Below are positions 21,589 through 31,563 of a stretch of DNA of 55,693 nucleotides, piece by piece. Both the position numbers and the translations under genes were made by a program. The DNA lies in NCBI GenBank assembly GCA_023212695.1, contig JALCCG010000146.1:1-55693 (forward strand), in the 5' to 3' direction. Position 1 is the first letter of the stretch; each line of letters opens with the position of its first letter. The notes under the pieces are model-generated. The model searched no databases, had not been told where the DNA came from, and saw nothing but the letters and a program-made list of their open reading frames with translations. The stretch is from Sporisorium sorghi. Taxonomy: Eukaryota; Basidiomycota; Ustilaginomycetes; Ustilaginales; Ustilaginaceae.

Positions 21589-22249
21589 GTGCTGGTGCGT
21601 GTAGATCGCTGTCCTTCGACGTGGTGGTGCAGATGACGTCCATGATTCCGCGAGTCGAGTGAAGGACCAGAACGAATCTGATATCGTCATGGTGCGCAAG
21701 ACATTGATGCCAGATATGCCGGGAACGCCGTCGATACGCTCCTGTGATAAGGGTGCGGTTCCAAAGCAGAGCCTTTGCGGACGACACGATGCGTGTTGAT
21801 TGCTGCAGAGGTTGAAGCAAGCGTTGCTGACCAAGATCATGGTGGAGGTCAGGCAAGGTGAAATTTTGGAAGTGGCTGCTCGTGATCATGCTTGCTCAAG
21901 CGGCAACGGCGGAATTTTTCTGGAGGATTCTATCAACGCCTTGACCTTTACCTCACCACTTGGCATGACCTCCAACATCAACCACACCACCTCTGCACTT
22001 CCTCTACAAGCACACTGCGAAAGCAACCAAGATTTGACGGCTAAGATTGCCAAATGCGAACAAAGACATGCAGATACCAGCGCAGAAACCAGATGAACCA
22101 AGAGTGAGGTTGCGAAGAAACGAGAGAGTGCGGCCTTAAGAGCAAAGGCGGGGATATAGGAAGTCTGGCGTCAGACCTCTAGAGAAGCGAAGACGGATGA
22201 AGGGGACGAGAACAAGATGCAGAAGAGCCGTTGCTTGAGGAACGATCAT
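21589..22249. promoter_or_regulatory. Spacer: F-box-like gene promoter and G-gamma 3' flank
   Basis: 660 bp between two minus-strand genes, without a recognisable gene. It includes the possible 34-codon N-terminal extension of the upstream-start variant (to 21690). Confidence 0.45.
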
Positions 22250-22630
22250 TCACATGGCCACACAGTTGCATCCTCCGCCGGCGGGCGCGTACGGGTCCTC
22301 GCCCTTGCTCACGGGGCCCCATACGGAGGGTACGAGGTAGTCGCGCGTGCTCTTGCAGTAGTTGATCAGGCTGTAGCAAAGCGTTACAGAAGAAGCGACA
22401 GAAAGGATACGAGTCAGTTTCCGAGTCTCTGTGTTGAGACGAGCTGCTGCTGCTGCAATGCGACGCCGAGCGTGGTCCCTCAGACTGACTGGCGGACAAA
22501 CTCACCTCTGACTGGCTTCCGAGACACGGATACGAGGACGCTCGAGGTCCTCTTTCAAGCGCTGGTTGTGCTCTGTGAGTCTGCGCAGCTTGAGCTCCGA
22601 CATGGACTGCTTGTGCGGCTTGACGTTCAT
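22250..22630 (-). CDS. STE18: Heterotrimeric G-protein gamma subunit
   Basis: Exons 22630-22506 and 22370-22250 (intron GTGAG..CAG), 81 aa. It starts [20 protein letters not shown] and continues with a coiled-coil helix ([22 protein letters not shown]). Exon 2 encodes [20 protein letters not shown] and ends GCNCVAM. CVAM is a CaaX box (farnesylation, C-terminal cleavage and methylation), and the cysteine two residues before it is a likely palmitoylation site. The [16 protein letters not shown] and CaaX pattern is that of fungal Ste18/Gpg1. It pairs with the WD40 G-beta and in smuts works in pheromone and cAMP signalling. The gene is too short and too spliced to appear as one open frame. Confidence 0.92.
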
Positions 22631-24109
22631 CGTGGCGGTGGATGTGTGTATGGACGAGTGTTGCGGAGAGAGTGCGGTTTGAGTCGCTTTGGATCAATGC
22701 CAAGCGAGCTGCGATAGATGGTGATGATCAGTCAAATGGAAGAGATGGGAGTAGCAAGAAGCCGTTCACAGAGGGGGCCAAGTGTCGGTCGAGCGAGCGA
22801 GAACAGTACAGAGCGGCTGCGCATGAGACAGCGCGTTTTTTTTTTTTTTTTTGCAGATTCAAGCTTCACTCGGCCGTTTGTTTGTTCATTTCTCAAAGCT
22901 GTTAAATTATTCAAAACCACCGGTCAATCGACCGAGACAAGAGCAAGCGGACGACAGCAGATGAGATCTTGCAAATCTTCCTTGGCTCTGCAGCAGCCTT
23001 GCAGCGATAAGAAAATCTGTCTGATTTCACCGCAAATCAAAAGAAGAAAAAGCTCGACGTCGAGTCAACTCATGCAGGCTCGCTCGGTGGGACGAGGTTT
23101 CAAAGGCAATCAAAAAGTCTCCACATCCAACGCTGTTCTTCGTGATCTTTTCGTCGCCGATACTTGAAGCCACCCACCATCATCAGCATCGCCATCACCA
23201 ACCTCTATCCTGCTAAGCGAACTCTGCGACTGTCTTTGGCGTTCATTCGATACACCTACTCGTTCAATTCATCGTGCCTGTCAACCTCGGCACTTTTCTC
23301 AACGGTACGTAGGTCGAATCCATCATCGCAATGCGCACAGCTCCATCGCATGGATGCTCTTGGACACAAGACGCGGCGACGATCCATCGACAATCGATCC
23401 GGCGCCAGCTCCAAGGTCTCACCGCCCAGCAATGCAATCCAAGAGCATCGACTGACTCTTTGTTGCTTTCACTCGTTTCTATCCCATCTTCTCCTCAACC
23501 ACGACTGCCACCTCGTCGAACTCTCATCCGCTCGCTGCACCGTCTCGAACCGCACACGGAACCTCTCCTCGCCTCGACGGTCTCCTGCTACGGCTTTGAC
23601 GTCTGATGATGACGATGGCTTCATGCAACTTGTTCTTCTTCTCGGTCCGCCCGTCTTCCGATGCATGATGCTATTGGTTGCTCTAACACTTTTTGACATT
23701 TTTCCTCGTCTTTTTTTTTTTTTTTTTTATTTTTTTTTCGGCCGCGGTGTTCGCGCTTTGATTCTTCAACGCAAAATATCCCCGCGTCCTCCGCGCGCGC
23801 TCTTCAACCCTTCCGACCTGCCGCCGCTTGCTGATCAACCGTCGTCTACAACGGCTCTTTCCGCGCTGTCTCGTCTCATTGGATGGGACGCTCGTTTCGC
23901 CCGTTTGGGGGGGAATCTTTATTTTCCACTCTCGTCGACTCGACCACCGAACGCGCTTCGATTCTTTGATCCCCCACATCACCCCATTGCCCCATCCCTA
24001 TCTTCGACCCTTCTCCCTCATCTTTTTTTTTTTTTTTTTTTTTTTTTTCTCCTCCCACTGCCACCATCTCATCTTCATCCTCATCCTCCTACCTTCAACG
24101 TGCAAGTAG
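22631..24109. promoter_or_regulatory. Divergent promoter region G-gamma / IDP1
   Basis: A 1479-bp head-to-head spacer. It contains T17 (22836-22852), T18-A-T9 (23711-23738) and T26 (24023-24048). The stretch 23980-24109 is pyrimidine-rich and leads into the IDP1 ATG. Open frames here lack motifs and are not called. Confidence 0.5.
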
Positions 24110-26046
24110 ATGTCTACGGCTCGTCTCAGCACCAACGCTTCCACTCGAGTCTTGTCCTCTTCCGCTCGCTCCTACTCGACCCTCTCGACTCGAGTCGCTC
24201 GCACCGCCAACACTCGCTCCACCGCCGCCGTCTCGCAGACTGCTTCGCTTCTGGCTTCTGCTCGCAGCTCTAGCTTTAACAACACCCGCACTTCTCCTTC
24301 GTTCGGCGTCAACGCTCGTCTCTTTTCCACCACAATGACTGCTCAAGGTAAGTGAGATTCAGGGTTTTGTCACAACCAAACCCCACGCTCTACAAGCTCT
24401 ATTTCTCTTTACGAGCGGGATTTAAAGCGAATTTTCCAAGAAAAAATGGGGAATTTCCTCCTTTTTTTTTTTTTTTTTTTTTTTTTTTTCTTGGCTGAAT
24501 TTCCTCTCTCCGGCATCTCTTCGCGCCGGAAGTGACGGCCAAAGTGCCTCGACCCCGCCTTTTGAAGAGCCAAAGTCAGCCGAGCGCATTTTTCCGCAAA
24601 AATGCAAAGCCGTCTGTCTGTCTTCCTATCGCTCGTCCGACTTCTCGTCCTTGCCCGTATCGTTCCTATCTTTGTTCCTCCATCTCGTCGTCCGTTCCGT
24701 CTCGACCTTCTATCCTCGTTTCGCTCACTGACCTCAACCCCCTCGGTTCACCCACAATGTCCATCGTTCGTCCACGCGGTTCGGCGTCGCCAGCCAAGAT
24801 CAAGGTCGCCAACCCCGTCGTCGAGCTCGATGGCGACGAGATGACGCGCATCATCTGGCGCAAGATCCGCGAGGACCTCATCCTGCCCTTCCTCGACATC
24901 GACCTCAAGTACTACGATCTCGGCATGGAGCACCGCGATGCCACCGACGACCAGGTCACCGTCGACGCCGCCGAGGCCATCAAAAAGTACAAGGTCGGTG
25001 TCAAGTGCGCCACCATCACGCCGGACGAGGCGCGTGTCAAGGAGTTTGGCCTCAAGAAGATGTGGCTCTCGCCCAACGGCACCATCCGCAACATCCTCGG
25101 CGGTACCGTGTTCCGCGCGCCGATCGTGCTCGACGACCTGCCGCGTCCCATCCCTGGATGGACCAAGCCCATCATCATCGGCCGCCATGCGTTCGGCGAC
25201 CAGTACCGCTGTCAGAACTTTGCCGTCGACAAGGCGGGCAAGTTCACCATGCAGTTCGCGCCAAGCGACGGCTCTGAGGCCAAGACTTGGGAGGTGTTCA
25301 ACTACCCCGAGGGCGGAGGATCGGGTTTGGCCATGTACAACACCACCGAGTCCATCACCGGTTTCGCACACTCGTCGTTCAAGATGGCGCTCGAGAAGAA
25401 CACGCCGCTCTACATGTCGACCAAGAACACCATCCTCAAGGCGTACGACGGTCGCTTCAAGGACATCTTCCAGAACCTGTACGACACGATCTACAAGAAG
25501 GAGTTTGAGGCCAAGGGTCTTTGGTACGAGCACCGCCTCATCGACGACATGGTTGCCCAGATGATCAAGAGCGACGGCGGCTTTACGATGGCGCTCAAGA
25601 ACTACGACGGTGACGTGATCTCGGATATCACCGCACAAGGCTTCGGCTCGTTGGGCATGATGACGAGCGAGCTGCTCACGCCGGACGGCAGCATGATCGA
25701 GTCCGAGGCTGCGCACGGCACCGTGACGCGCCACTACCGCGAACACCAGAAGGGCAACGAGACGTCGACCAACTCGGTCGCCTCGATCTACGCCTGGACG
25801 CGCGGCCTTGCGTTCCGCGGCAAGCTCGACAAGAACGACGACCTTGTTTACTTTGCCAATGCACTCGAGGAGTCGTGCCTGGATGCGATCAAGGCGGGCA
25901 AGATGACCAAGGATCTGGCGTTGATCTACCACGGCAAGGGCATGAAGCGCGAGCACTACGTTACGACCATGGAGTACATCGACGAGGTCGCCAAGCTGCT
26001 CAAGGCCAAGCTCTCGGCACGAGGCATCGAGGCGGGCAAGCTCTGA
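24110..26046 (+). CDS. IDP1: NADP-dependent isocitrate dehydrogenase (two predicted isoforms)
   Basis: Long form: 24110-24347 joined to 24794-26046 (GTAAGT..CAG), 496 aa. Exon 1 is an Arg/Ser/Ala-rich mitochondrial presequence ([20 protein letters not shown]... ending [10 protein letters not shown]), spliced in phase to [20 protein letters not shown]. Short form: an ATG at 24757, inside the intron and in frame, gives 429 aa beginning [20 protein letters not shown] marks are [40 protein letters not shown] (isocitrate Ser), GDQYRCQNF and [12 protein letters not shown]. The C-terminus is AGKL, close to a PTS1 (compare CKL of yeast Idp3 and AKL of mammalian IDH1). It makes NADPH and 2-oxoglutarate. 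The catalytic core is certain; isoform targeting is inferred. Confidence 0.95.
24348..24756 (+). promoter_or_regulatory. Putative internal promoter/leader within IDP1 intron 1
   Basis: The 446-nt intron is long for this locus (YPT6 introns are about 75-90 nt). It contains a T28 tract (24462-24489) and then a CT-rich, leader-like stretch (about 24600-24750) ending CACAATG at the alternative start. This copies the layout in front of other genes in this window. Promoter activity is inferred. Confidence 0.5.
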
Positions 26047-26294
26047 TTCGAAAGCATTTCTCTTCATACGCAAACATCTTTCTTTTCCTTCGCATTACAT
26101 TCTCCCTCTCTCTCTCTCTCTCTCTCTCACCTGTCAAGTCCACAAGTCAAGTAACGTCCCCGATTCGATTCGATGCGGTTCGGATGCGCAATCTCAAAAT
26201 GACTCTCACCTTGTCAACCAACGAACGCTCTTCTGCCGCGAAAAACTTCTTGGACTGTGCGCGCATGCATTCTGCGGAAGAGTCGCCGCGAAGC

Positions 26295-26332
<38 letters not shown>

Positions 26333-28439
26333 CTTGTCTCGACAGTCACGCGATCCGGCAGCAGCAGCAGCAGGAGGAGAGCAACCGATGGCGATTTCTC
26401 TTTTCGGATGGCATCCGACGAAGAGTGCTCAGCAGCAGCAGCTTGACTAGCCACGAATCCACTGACTCAGCCTTTCCATCTCTTTGCGAGGGTTGCTGCA
26501 GTCTTTTGCCTTCTCGCCGTGCTGCTCTCTCGGGCTGTGTCGTCTGCATCGGAACGTCCGTGCGGTAGAGGACTAGCGACGAGAGGACTGACTTTTTGCT
26601 GTTCGAACGTCTCCTGCTGCTCCTCGCTGTGAGTCGCCTGGCCCTTGACAGGTTCCGATGAGGGGAGCGATACATCGACTGAGCTTTTCATTTTTCGCCA
26701 CCATCACTCACACCACTCTTAGCGTATCGTTCTCGTCGCCAGCACGATCGGTCTTGCACTCAAGCGCTCGCTGGGGCACTTCAGCATCGACAATCTTCCT
26801 CAGATGGAGCAGCGTTTACCCCCAATGTGCGCTTTGCCCATCGTCGCGGCAGAGCTGGACAGCGCACCAGATTGCTTCGGAATTCGGCTGACGAGAACAA
26901 AAGCCATCCGATCTGCCGTCGATCTTCACCGTCGACGTCAAACGAACCAACTAATGGCTCTGTGTGTCGTCATCTCCAGACATGTATCTCTATGCGAGCT
27001 TGGGAGATAACAGAACCTCACGGTCGGTGCAGCCCCATGTCCAAATGCGCTAATATCGTGTGTTTCTCGCTTCTAAGAAACAAAACACATCGTTCGCCCA
27101 CACCTGCGTCTGGGGCTCCCCGCTTGCCAAAACAAGTCACCGGCAGCGAGATTGCTTATCTTTTGTGGTACAGTAGCCAGGGTTGTTTGCATAGAAGTCC
27201 GCTCTGCATGAAACAAGATAGAAGCGCCTGACACCCAGACGCCGACCGAGATGCAGAAGACATGGTGCTTTCATGGGACCGCTGCCGCCGCCTGAGTCTC
27301 GTTGCCAAGACCGTCGGCCCCCGGCTTGAATCTTTCCATGCCGTCATACAGATACATCTTCCTTGAAGTAAAACTTGGCCGCCGCGAGCTCCATTCCCAG
27401 GAAGGTCTGATCGAAGCCTCTCTCGCTTCGAGATGCACTAGCGGTCTTTGCACATACCCAAGTCCCCCCCCCCCCCACGGCTTGATCGCCGAGAGGCTCT
27501 ACTTTTGACGTTGTGTCATCAGCCCCCCGCGCGCCCAGAACATGCTGCTTCCTTCCAATCAAAACCTTGCGCAGCTTGACGTCGCAGCTTCCCCCCTCGC
27601 TTGTCTGCAGACCCAAACCCTTATCCACCGTCTTTGCTTTGTTCGATACCGTCGCTGCCCAACTCACTTACTGGCTAGTATACGCTAGAAAGCTTCCGAG
27701 CTCTTATCTCTCTGCATCGTCTTGGCGAGGTCGATGACTGTCACGATCACGCGCTAGCGTCTTCTCCCCAAGCGCCGCTTGCTAAAGACAAATGCCTATC
27801 AGTGATCGTCTCATCGATGCCGAACCCTCTTCCTGGTCATCGTGGCTCACGAAACAGCGACTTGATGGTGGAAACAAAGCATGCACCCGCCGTCTTCCGC
27901 TTTGAGATGCGCCCCACCGGCACAATCGACGACGATGAGCTCATCGCATCGGATGGTTGACTGACCCATCGATCGCGCGCCGTTAGTGTGGTTTCCTATC
28001 TCTGACACCTCTTCTTGCTGGAGCATGTTGGTGGTGCTCGTTCCGATGTGGGCGGCTGGTCCTTGGCCGTTCGGGGGTTGGGGAGTGTTTGTCGTGTGAG
28101 AAGGTCCGTCCTCGGTGTGTGCATCGAAGGATCTCCCTGTATGACTGTTTCTTCGACCGTCGCTGTAGAGGCCTTCCTTCGAAATATGGTTGTCTGACCG
28201 TCTTTGGAGATGCTCCTGATTCGATAGCAGTCTGCTGCACAGCGTCTCGAAGCACCTTCATCCCTGTGCTTCGCCAGACGCGCTCTTCGAGTGCACTCGA
28301 AAAGCTATATAACCCAAAACTTTCCTGACCCCCCGTCCCGGTCCAAAGCATCAGCAATCACCAGCTCTCTCCTCCTCACCCATTCCCATCCCTACACATC
28401 CTTTCTCAAGCCCATACGCTTCTCCCGATCTCTTGCAAG
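26047..28439. other. Gene-poor region (IDP1 3' flank to island)
   Basis: About 2.4 kb with no supported gene. It holds (CT)n at about 26104-26129, a T35 tract (26298-26332) and C13 (27464-27476). A minus-strand frame near 27271-27667 (endings such as MERFKPGADGLGNETQAAAAVP in one frame) is broken by the C13 run and shows no known motif; it may be a decayed gene. The last 100 bp are pyrimidine-rich and lead into the secreted-peptide gene, with TATATAA-like AGCTATATAACCC near 28304-28316. Confidence 0.5.
28304..28316 (+). promoter_or_regulatory. TATA-like element
   Basis: AGCTATATAACCC lies about 125 bp upstream of the start codon of the secreted repeat-peptide gene, followed by a CT-rich leader. 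It is one of the few TATA-like elements I see near a start in the window, which fits an inducible, secreted-protein gene. Function is inferred. Confidence 0.4.
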
Positions 28440-28773
28440 ATGAAGTACTTCAAGACCCTCGCCGTGCTCGCCACCCTGGCCTTCGCCTCCACCGCCGTCG
28501 CTGCGCCCGTCTCGACCAGCGACAGCCTCTCCATCCGATCCACGGCCACGGTCGACGCTCGCGACTTGATCCAAGAGATCAACTCTGCATTGGAGGACTT
28601 GGGGACTGCGCGACGTCGTGGACGAGGCAAACTCTGCGCTCGAAGACCTCGGACTTCGCAAGAGGAGCGATGCCGTGACTAGTTTGAACGCGGCACTGAA
28701 GGACTTGGGACTACACAAAAGGGAGACGGTCCTCCAAGAGCTTGGAGCAGCGCTCAAGGACCTCGGTCTGTGA
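28440..28773 (+). pseudogene. Small secreted repeat protein with KR sites, frameshifted
   Basis: The frame opens with a clear signal peptide (MKYFKTLAVLATLAFASTAVAA, cut before PVS). It reaches a first repeat, INSALEDLG, and then shifts at a G4 run (28601-28604), stopping at 28680-28682. In the +1-shifted frame the repeat continues three more times: NSALEDLGLRKR (from 28630), NAALKDLGLHKR (from 28687) and GAALKDLGL followed by TGA (28771-28773). Repeat spacing is 16, 19 and 19 codons. The length 28440-28773 is 3n+1, so one extra base explains everything; no GT..AG intron fits. KR ends are Kex2 cleavage sites, so this looks like a precursor of short amphipathic helical peptides. The shift is either a homopolymer read error (then a live gene of about 110 aa) or a true lesion. 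I do not recognise the family. Confidence 0.75.
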
Positions 28774-29009
28774 GAAGGACGCAACTCGACCCGACCAAAG
28801 ATCGCTCGAACGATCACCTCTCCCGAACATACTTCGACTTCTTTTCTACCCACTGTTCTCATCCTCGTCGACTCGCTCTTGCACTCCACCCTCCCCTACA
28901 GCTCGATGTCTGCACATCTGGTAGCTCGTCTCCCCCTCTAACTCTCGTGTTGTTTCATCACTAGAACTTTGTTTGAATCTGTTCGATTGCCGCCAGTTGC
29001 TCGAAGTGT
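28774..29009. other. 3' flank of the repeat-peptide gene
   Basis: No gene is visible. Sequence composition begins to change here toward the relic-rich stretch. Confidence 0.5.
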
Positions 29010-29574
29010 GTGCGTGTGCGGCTGTTGCGTGCTCTGGCATTGCTGCTTGTCAAGCATGGGCACTCGCCGAGGCGGCCGTCTGATGGGTTGAGGCACTGCT
29101 ACCTATACCCGAGCTGGTACTTGCAAAACGTCGACGAAGGCCATGACGAGCTGTGCAGGGAAGCATTCTTCGCTCAGCTCGAGACGCCGATTCGCTACGA
29201 GTGCCTCAAGATCGCCCTCTGCCCACGCACGGCTGAAACGATCAACACATTCGACGTGCACATCTCGCTGACTGCAGCCGCCATCATGATGCTGGAGAAA
29301 CAAAAAAACGACTGCCTTTCTGCTGACGGCGATGTCCAAGCGGGTGCAGGAACTTGATCCCAGAATCCAAGTCTCGATGCCAGACTCCGTTGTGCTCGCG
29401 GCACACACACAACAACAACTTGTTGTGCCGATTGTTTGTTGCAATCAAAGCCACGAGCAGCTCGTCAAGAGCGACGTAGTCACAGACGAGCTGCTTCGAG
29501 ACTGCGCGGAGGAGGCTGGAGCTGAAAACGATCACATCACGTTCTACCCGCCGCAACTGGCCTGTGGTCAATAG
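29010..29574 (+). pseudogene. Decayed coding relic, family unknown
   Basis: Two overlapping frames read plausible protein: 29010-29357 (for example YPSWYLQNVDEGHDELCREA, INTFDVHISLTAAAIMMLEK) and, shifted by one base, about 29310-29574 (MSKRVQELDPRIQVSMPDSV, VVTDELLRDCAEEAGAENDH). They join naturally near 29310-29330, which suggests one gene broken by a frameshift, with stops beyond. No family is recognised. The setting suggests part of an old mobile element or a dead duplicated gene. Confidence 0.4.
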
Positions 29575-30171
29575 CGCGCCCACTGTCGAGACTCTGTCAC
29601 AGACGGTAATGGCACTTCAAACGCTCCAACAGCGAAGTCTTCTTGGCCGAAACCGTCGGTACGGCCAGCAGCGCAAGACACCAAGCAGCCGACTTATCCC
29701 CGCTCGACGCACACCTCTCCCCTGAACCATTGGCGAAGGCCGCGACTGAGCAACAGAAGCAAACCTCGGGGCAATAGCTCCACCTCGAGCTGGCTATTTG
29801 CAAGCAGCCAGAGCGCTGTGGGTGTGGTCGACATTGACAGACTGAAGCTCAGTCCAAGATCATGCGATCCGACATTGGCAGAGACCTTTGAAGACATCAA
29901 CGACTAGGAAGCCTGTTTGCCGCAATCTGACCCCGTCTGCTCAATTGCTTCAGCCTTGTTCCGAACCGGTAATGTCTGTGCACAATCTGTGCCTTGCTTT
30001 TGACCATGTAATCTTACCTAGCCAAGCCATCTGAATACGACATTCACTTTCACTCATCTGCGTCAGTCAGACACTGTCTTCAAAGATGGCGTTACTCAAA
30101 CATCCCAGTCTGGCCAGCTGGCAACAGGTAGGAAGGCAGGCGCCAGCCCGTTCACACCCGCCACTTCGTCC

Positions 30172-31080
30172 ATGGTGAGCTCCTCTTCGTCTACCAGTGC
30201 CATCGTCACAACCCCATCCGCCACCAATGTTGGTCCTGCTCCGTCAAGCGCCTCTGTCTCCGTCCCAGCCCCAGCCGCCCCTCTTTCTACTGCTGCAGGC
30301 GACACGGTGCCATCTGCTGGGCAGCTTGCCAATCAACCAGCATGTGGCATTGCAAGAGCACCTTGAACGCATGGTCCGCGTGGGTTGACCTGTCTGTGAC
30401 CAGCCCAACCTGATGGCTGAGGATGCAGCAGTGCTGGATGACCGTCCAATCACCCCCATCACCCTCAGTCAGACTGTGCAAATCTTCTTTGCTGGTGTCA
30501 ATTGTTGCCTACAGTTGCGATTCACACCTGAGCAGCTCCGAAAGCCATTCGAGAGGAGCTTCGACGTCTTTGTTGTTGTACTCGATCAGCTGAGCTACCT
30601 AGCTCGAGCCACGAGGAGGAAGCACATCCTCATGGCCGAGGAGCTCGACCAGGTGGCTTGGGTGCTGTGGAAGAATTCCTGTGGCACCCATTGTGCAGCT
30701 CACCCTTGGATTTATCACCACAATCAAGGAGCAGGCAGGACTGCATCCAGGAGAGTACACCTGGTACCATGACACCAGCCAAGATCCCAACAAGCGTCTC
30801 TCTCCCTTTCACTCTCTGGCTTAATGTCTTCGAGCCTGAAACAGATGAATGCCTGCGAGCGCTGCTCGAAAGCCTCACGAGCGAACAAATCAAGCTAGTC
30901 GACGCGGTGTTGGACGCAGAGACCGATTGTCTGTCAGCGTGTGAGTACAGCTCCATCCACAGCACGTGCGGATCCATCAGAAAGCTCAGCTCATATCTGG
31001 CAGCTGCCGAGACCAAGAAGCAAGGCCACTGCACCATCTTGAAGCAATGGATGACAGAAAGCTCTCAACAACCTCTTTAA
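30172..31080 (+). pseudogene. Decayed coding relic with two or more frameshifts
   Basis: Successive plus-strand frames look coding. They are a Ser/Pro/Ala-rich segment (30172-30366), a hydrophobic-patterned segment (30413-30690, with FTPEQLRKPFERSFDVFVVV and ARATRRKHILMAEELDQVAW), and after a shift an acidic segment (about 30660-31080, with LPFTLWLNVFEPETDECLRA and SEQIKLVDAVLDAETDCL). There is no start, complete domain or recognised family. It is probably a transposon- or duplication-derived relic. Confidence 0.4.
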
Positions 31081-31089
31081 TATTTGGCA

Positions 31090-31440
31090 CACCAAAATGG
31101 TCAAGCCCCTAATTCCCATCTTGGCCAGCAATGTTGAGCAAGGGGTGAAAGACAAGGCACAGGTTGAGCACCCCAATTTTTATTTTTATTTTTATTTTTT
31201 TTGATTGGTTTGCTCTGTATACAATGTGTGTATTTGTGTATACTTTTGGTCCCTTGTCTTGAAGATTTTTCCAGCTTCAGAGCAGTGCTTGTACAAGACT
31301 GTATTGATACTGGCAGGATCACTGGTTGTCAGGCAAAAGATTGTTGGTACAAGGGTGTGAAGAGCTATGTAGCAGGACAGGGCTCAGAAGCAGAAATATA
31401 CAGGGACTGTGGATATTGAAGGCATAACATTCTGGAAGTC
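31090..31440. mobile_element. AT-rich transposon-like remnant
   Basis: The sequence turns AT-rich and loses coding bias. It contains three TTTTTA units and a T run (about 31178-31201) followed by some 240 bp rich in TGTGTAT/GTATAC motifs. Composition resembles the copia element at the right edge rather than its neighbours, so an old LTR or SINE-like fragment is likely. No terminal repeats could be proven. Confidence 0.35.
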
Positions 31441-31563
31441 ACGTGCCGTGCTCCGAAACTCGGCGGAATGCGAAGAAAGCGTTTCTTCCTCGTCGAGATT
31501 TGCCGCTTTTCAACGCTCACACTCTGTAGTCCATCGAGACGATCACCATCACCACACTCCGAA

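Noticed and set aside
23164..24273. Plus-strand open frame of 369 codons upstream of IDP1
   Set aside because: It is Ser/Leu/Phe-rich because of T tracts and CT-rich leader DNA and overlaps the true IDP1 exon 1 in another frame.
24748..26073. Minus-strand open frame (441 codons) opposite IDP1, and similar one opposite PDB1 (13817-15121)
   Set aside because: Both are antisense shadows; no start context, motif or independent codon use.
28590..28640. Short intron instead of a frameshift in the repeat-peptide gene
   Set aside because: No GT..AG pair of usable length keeps the repeats in phase, whereas one extra base in G4 explains the shift exactly.
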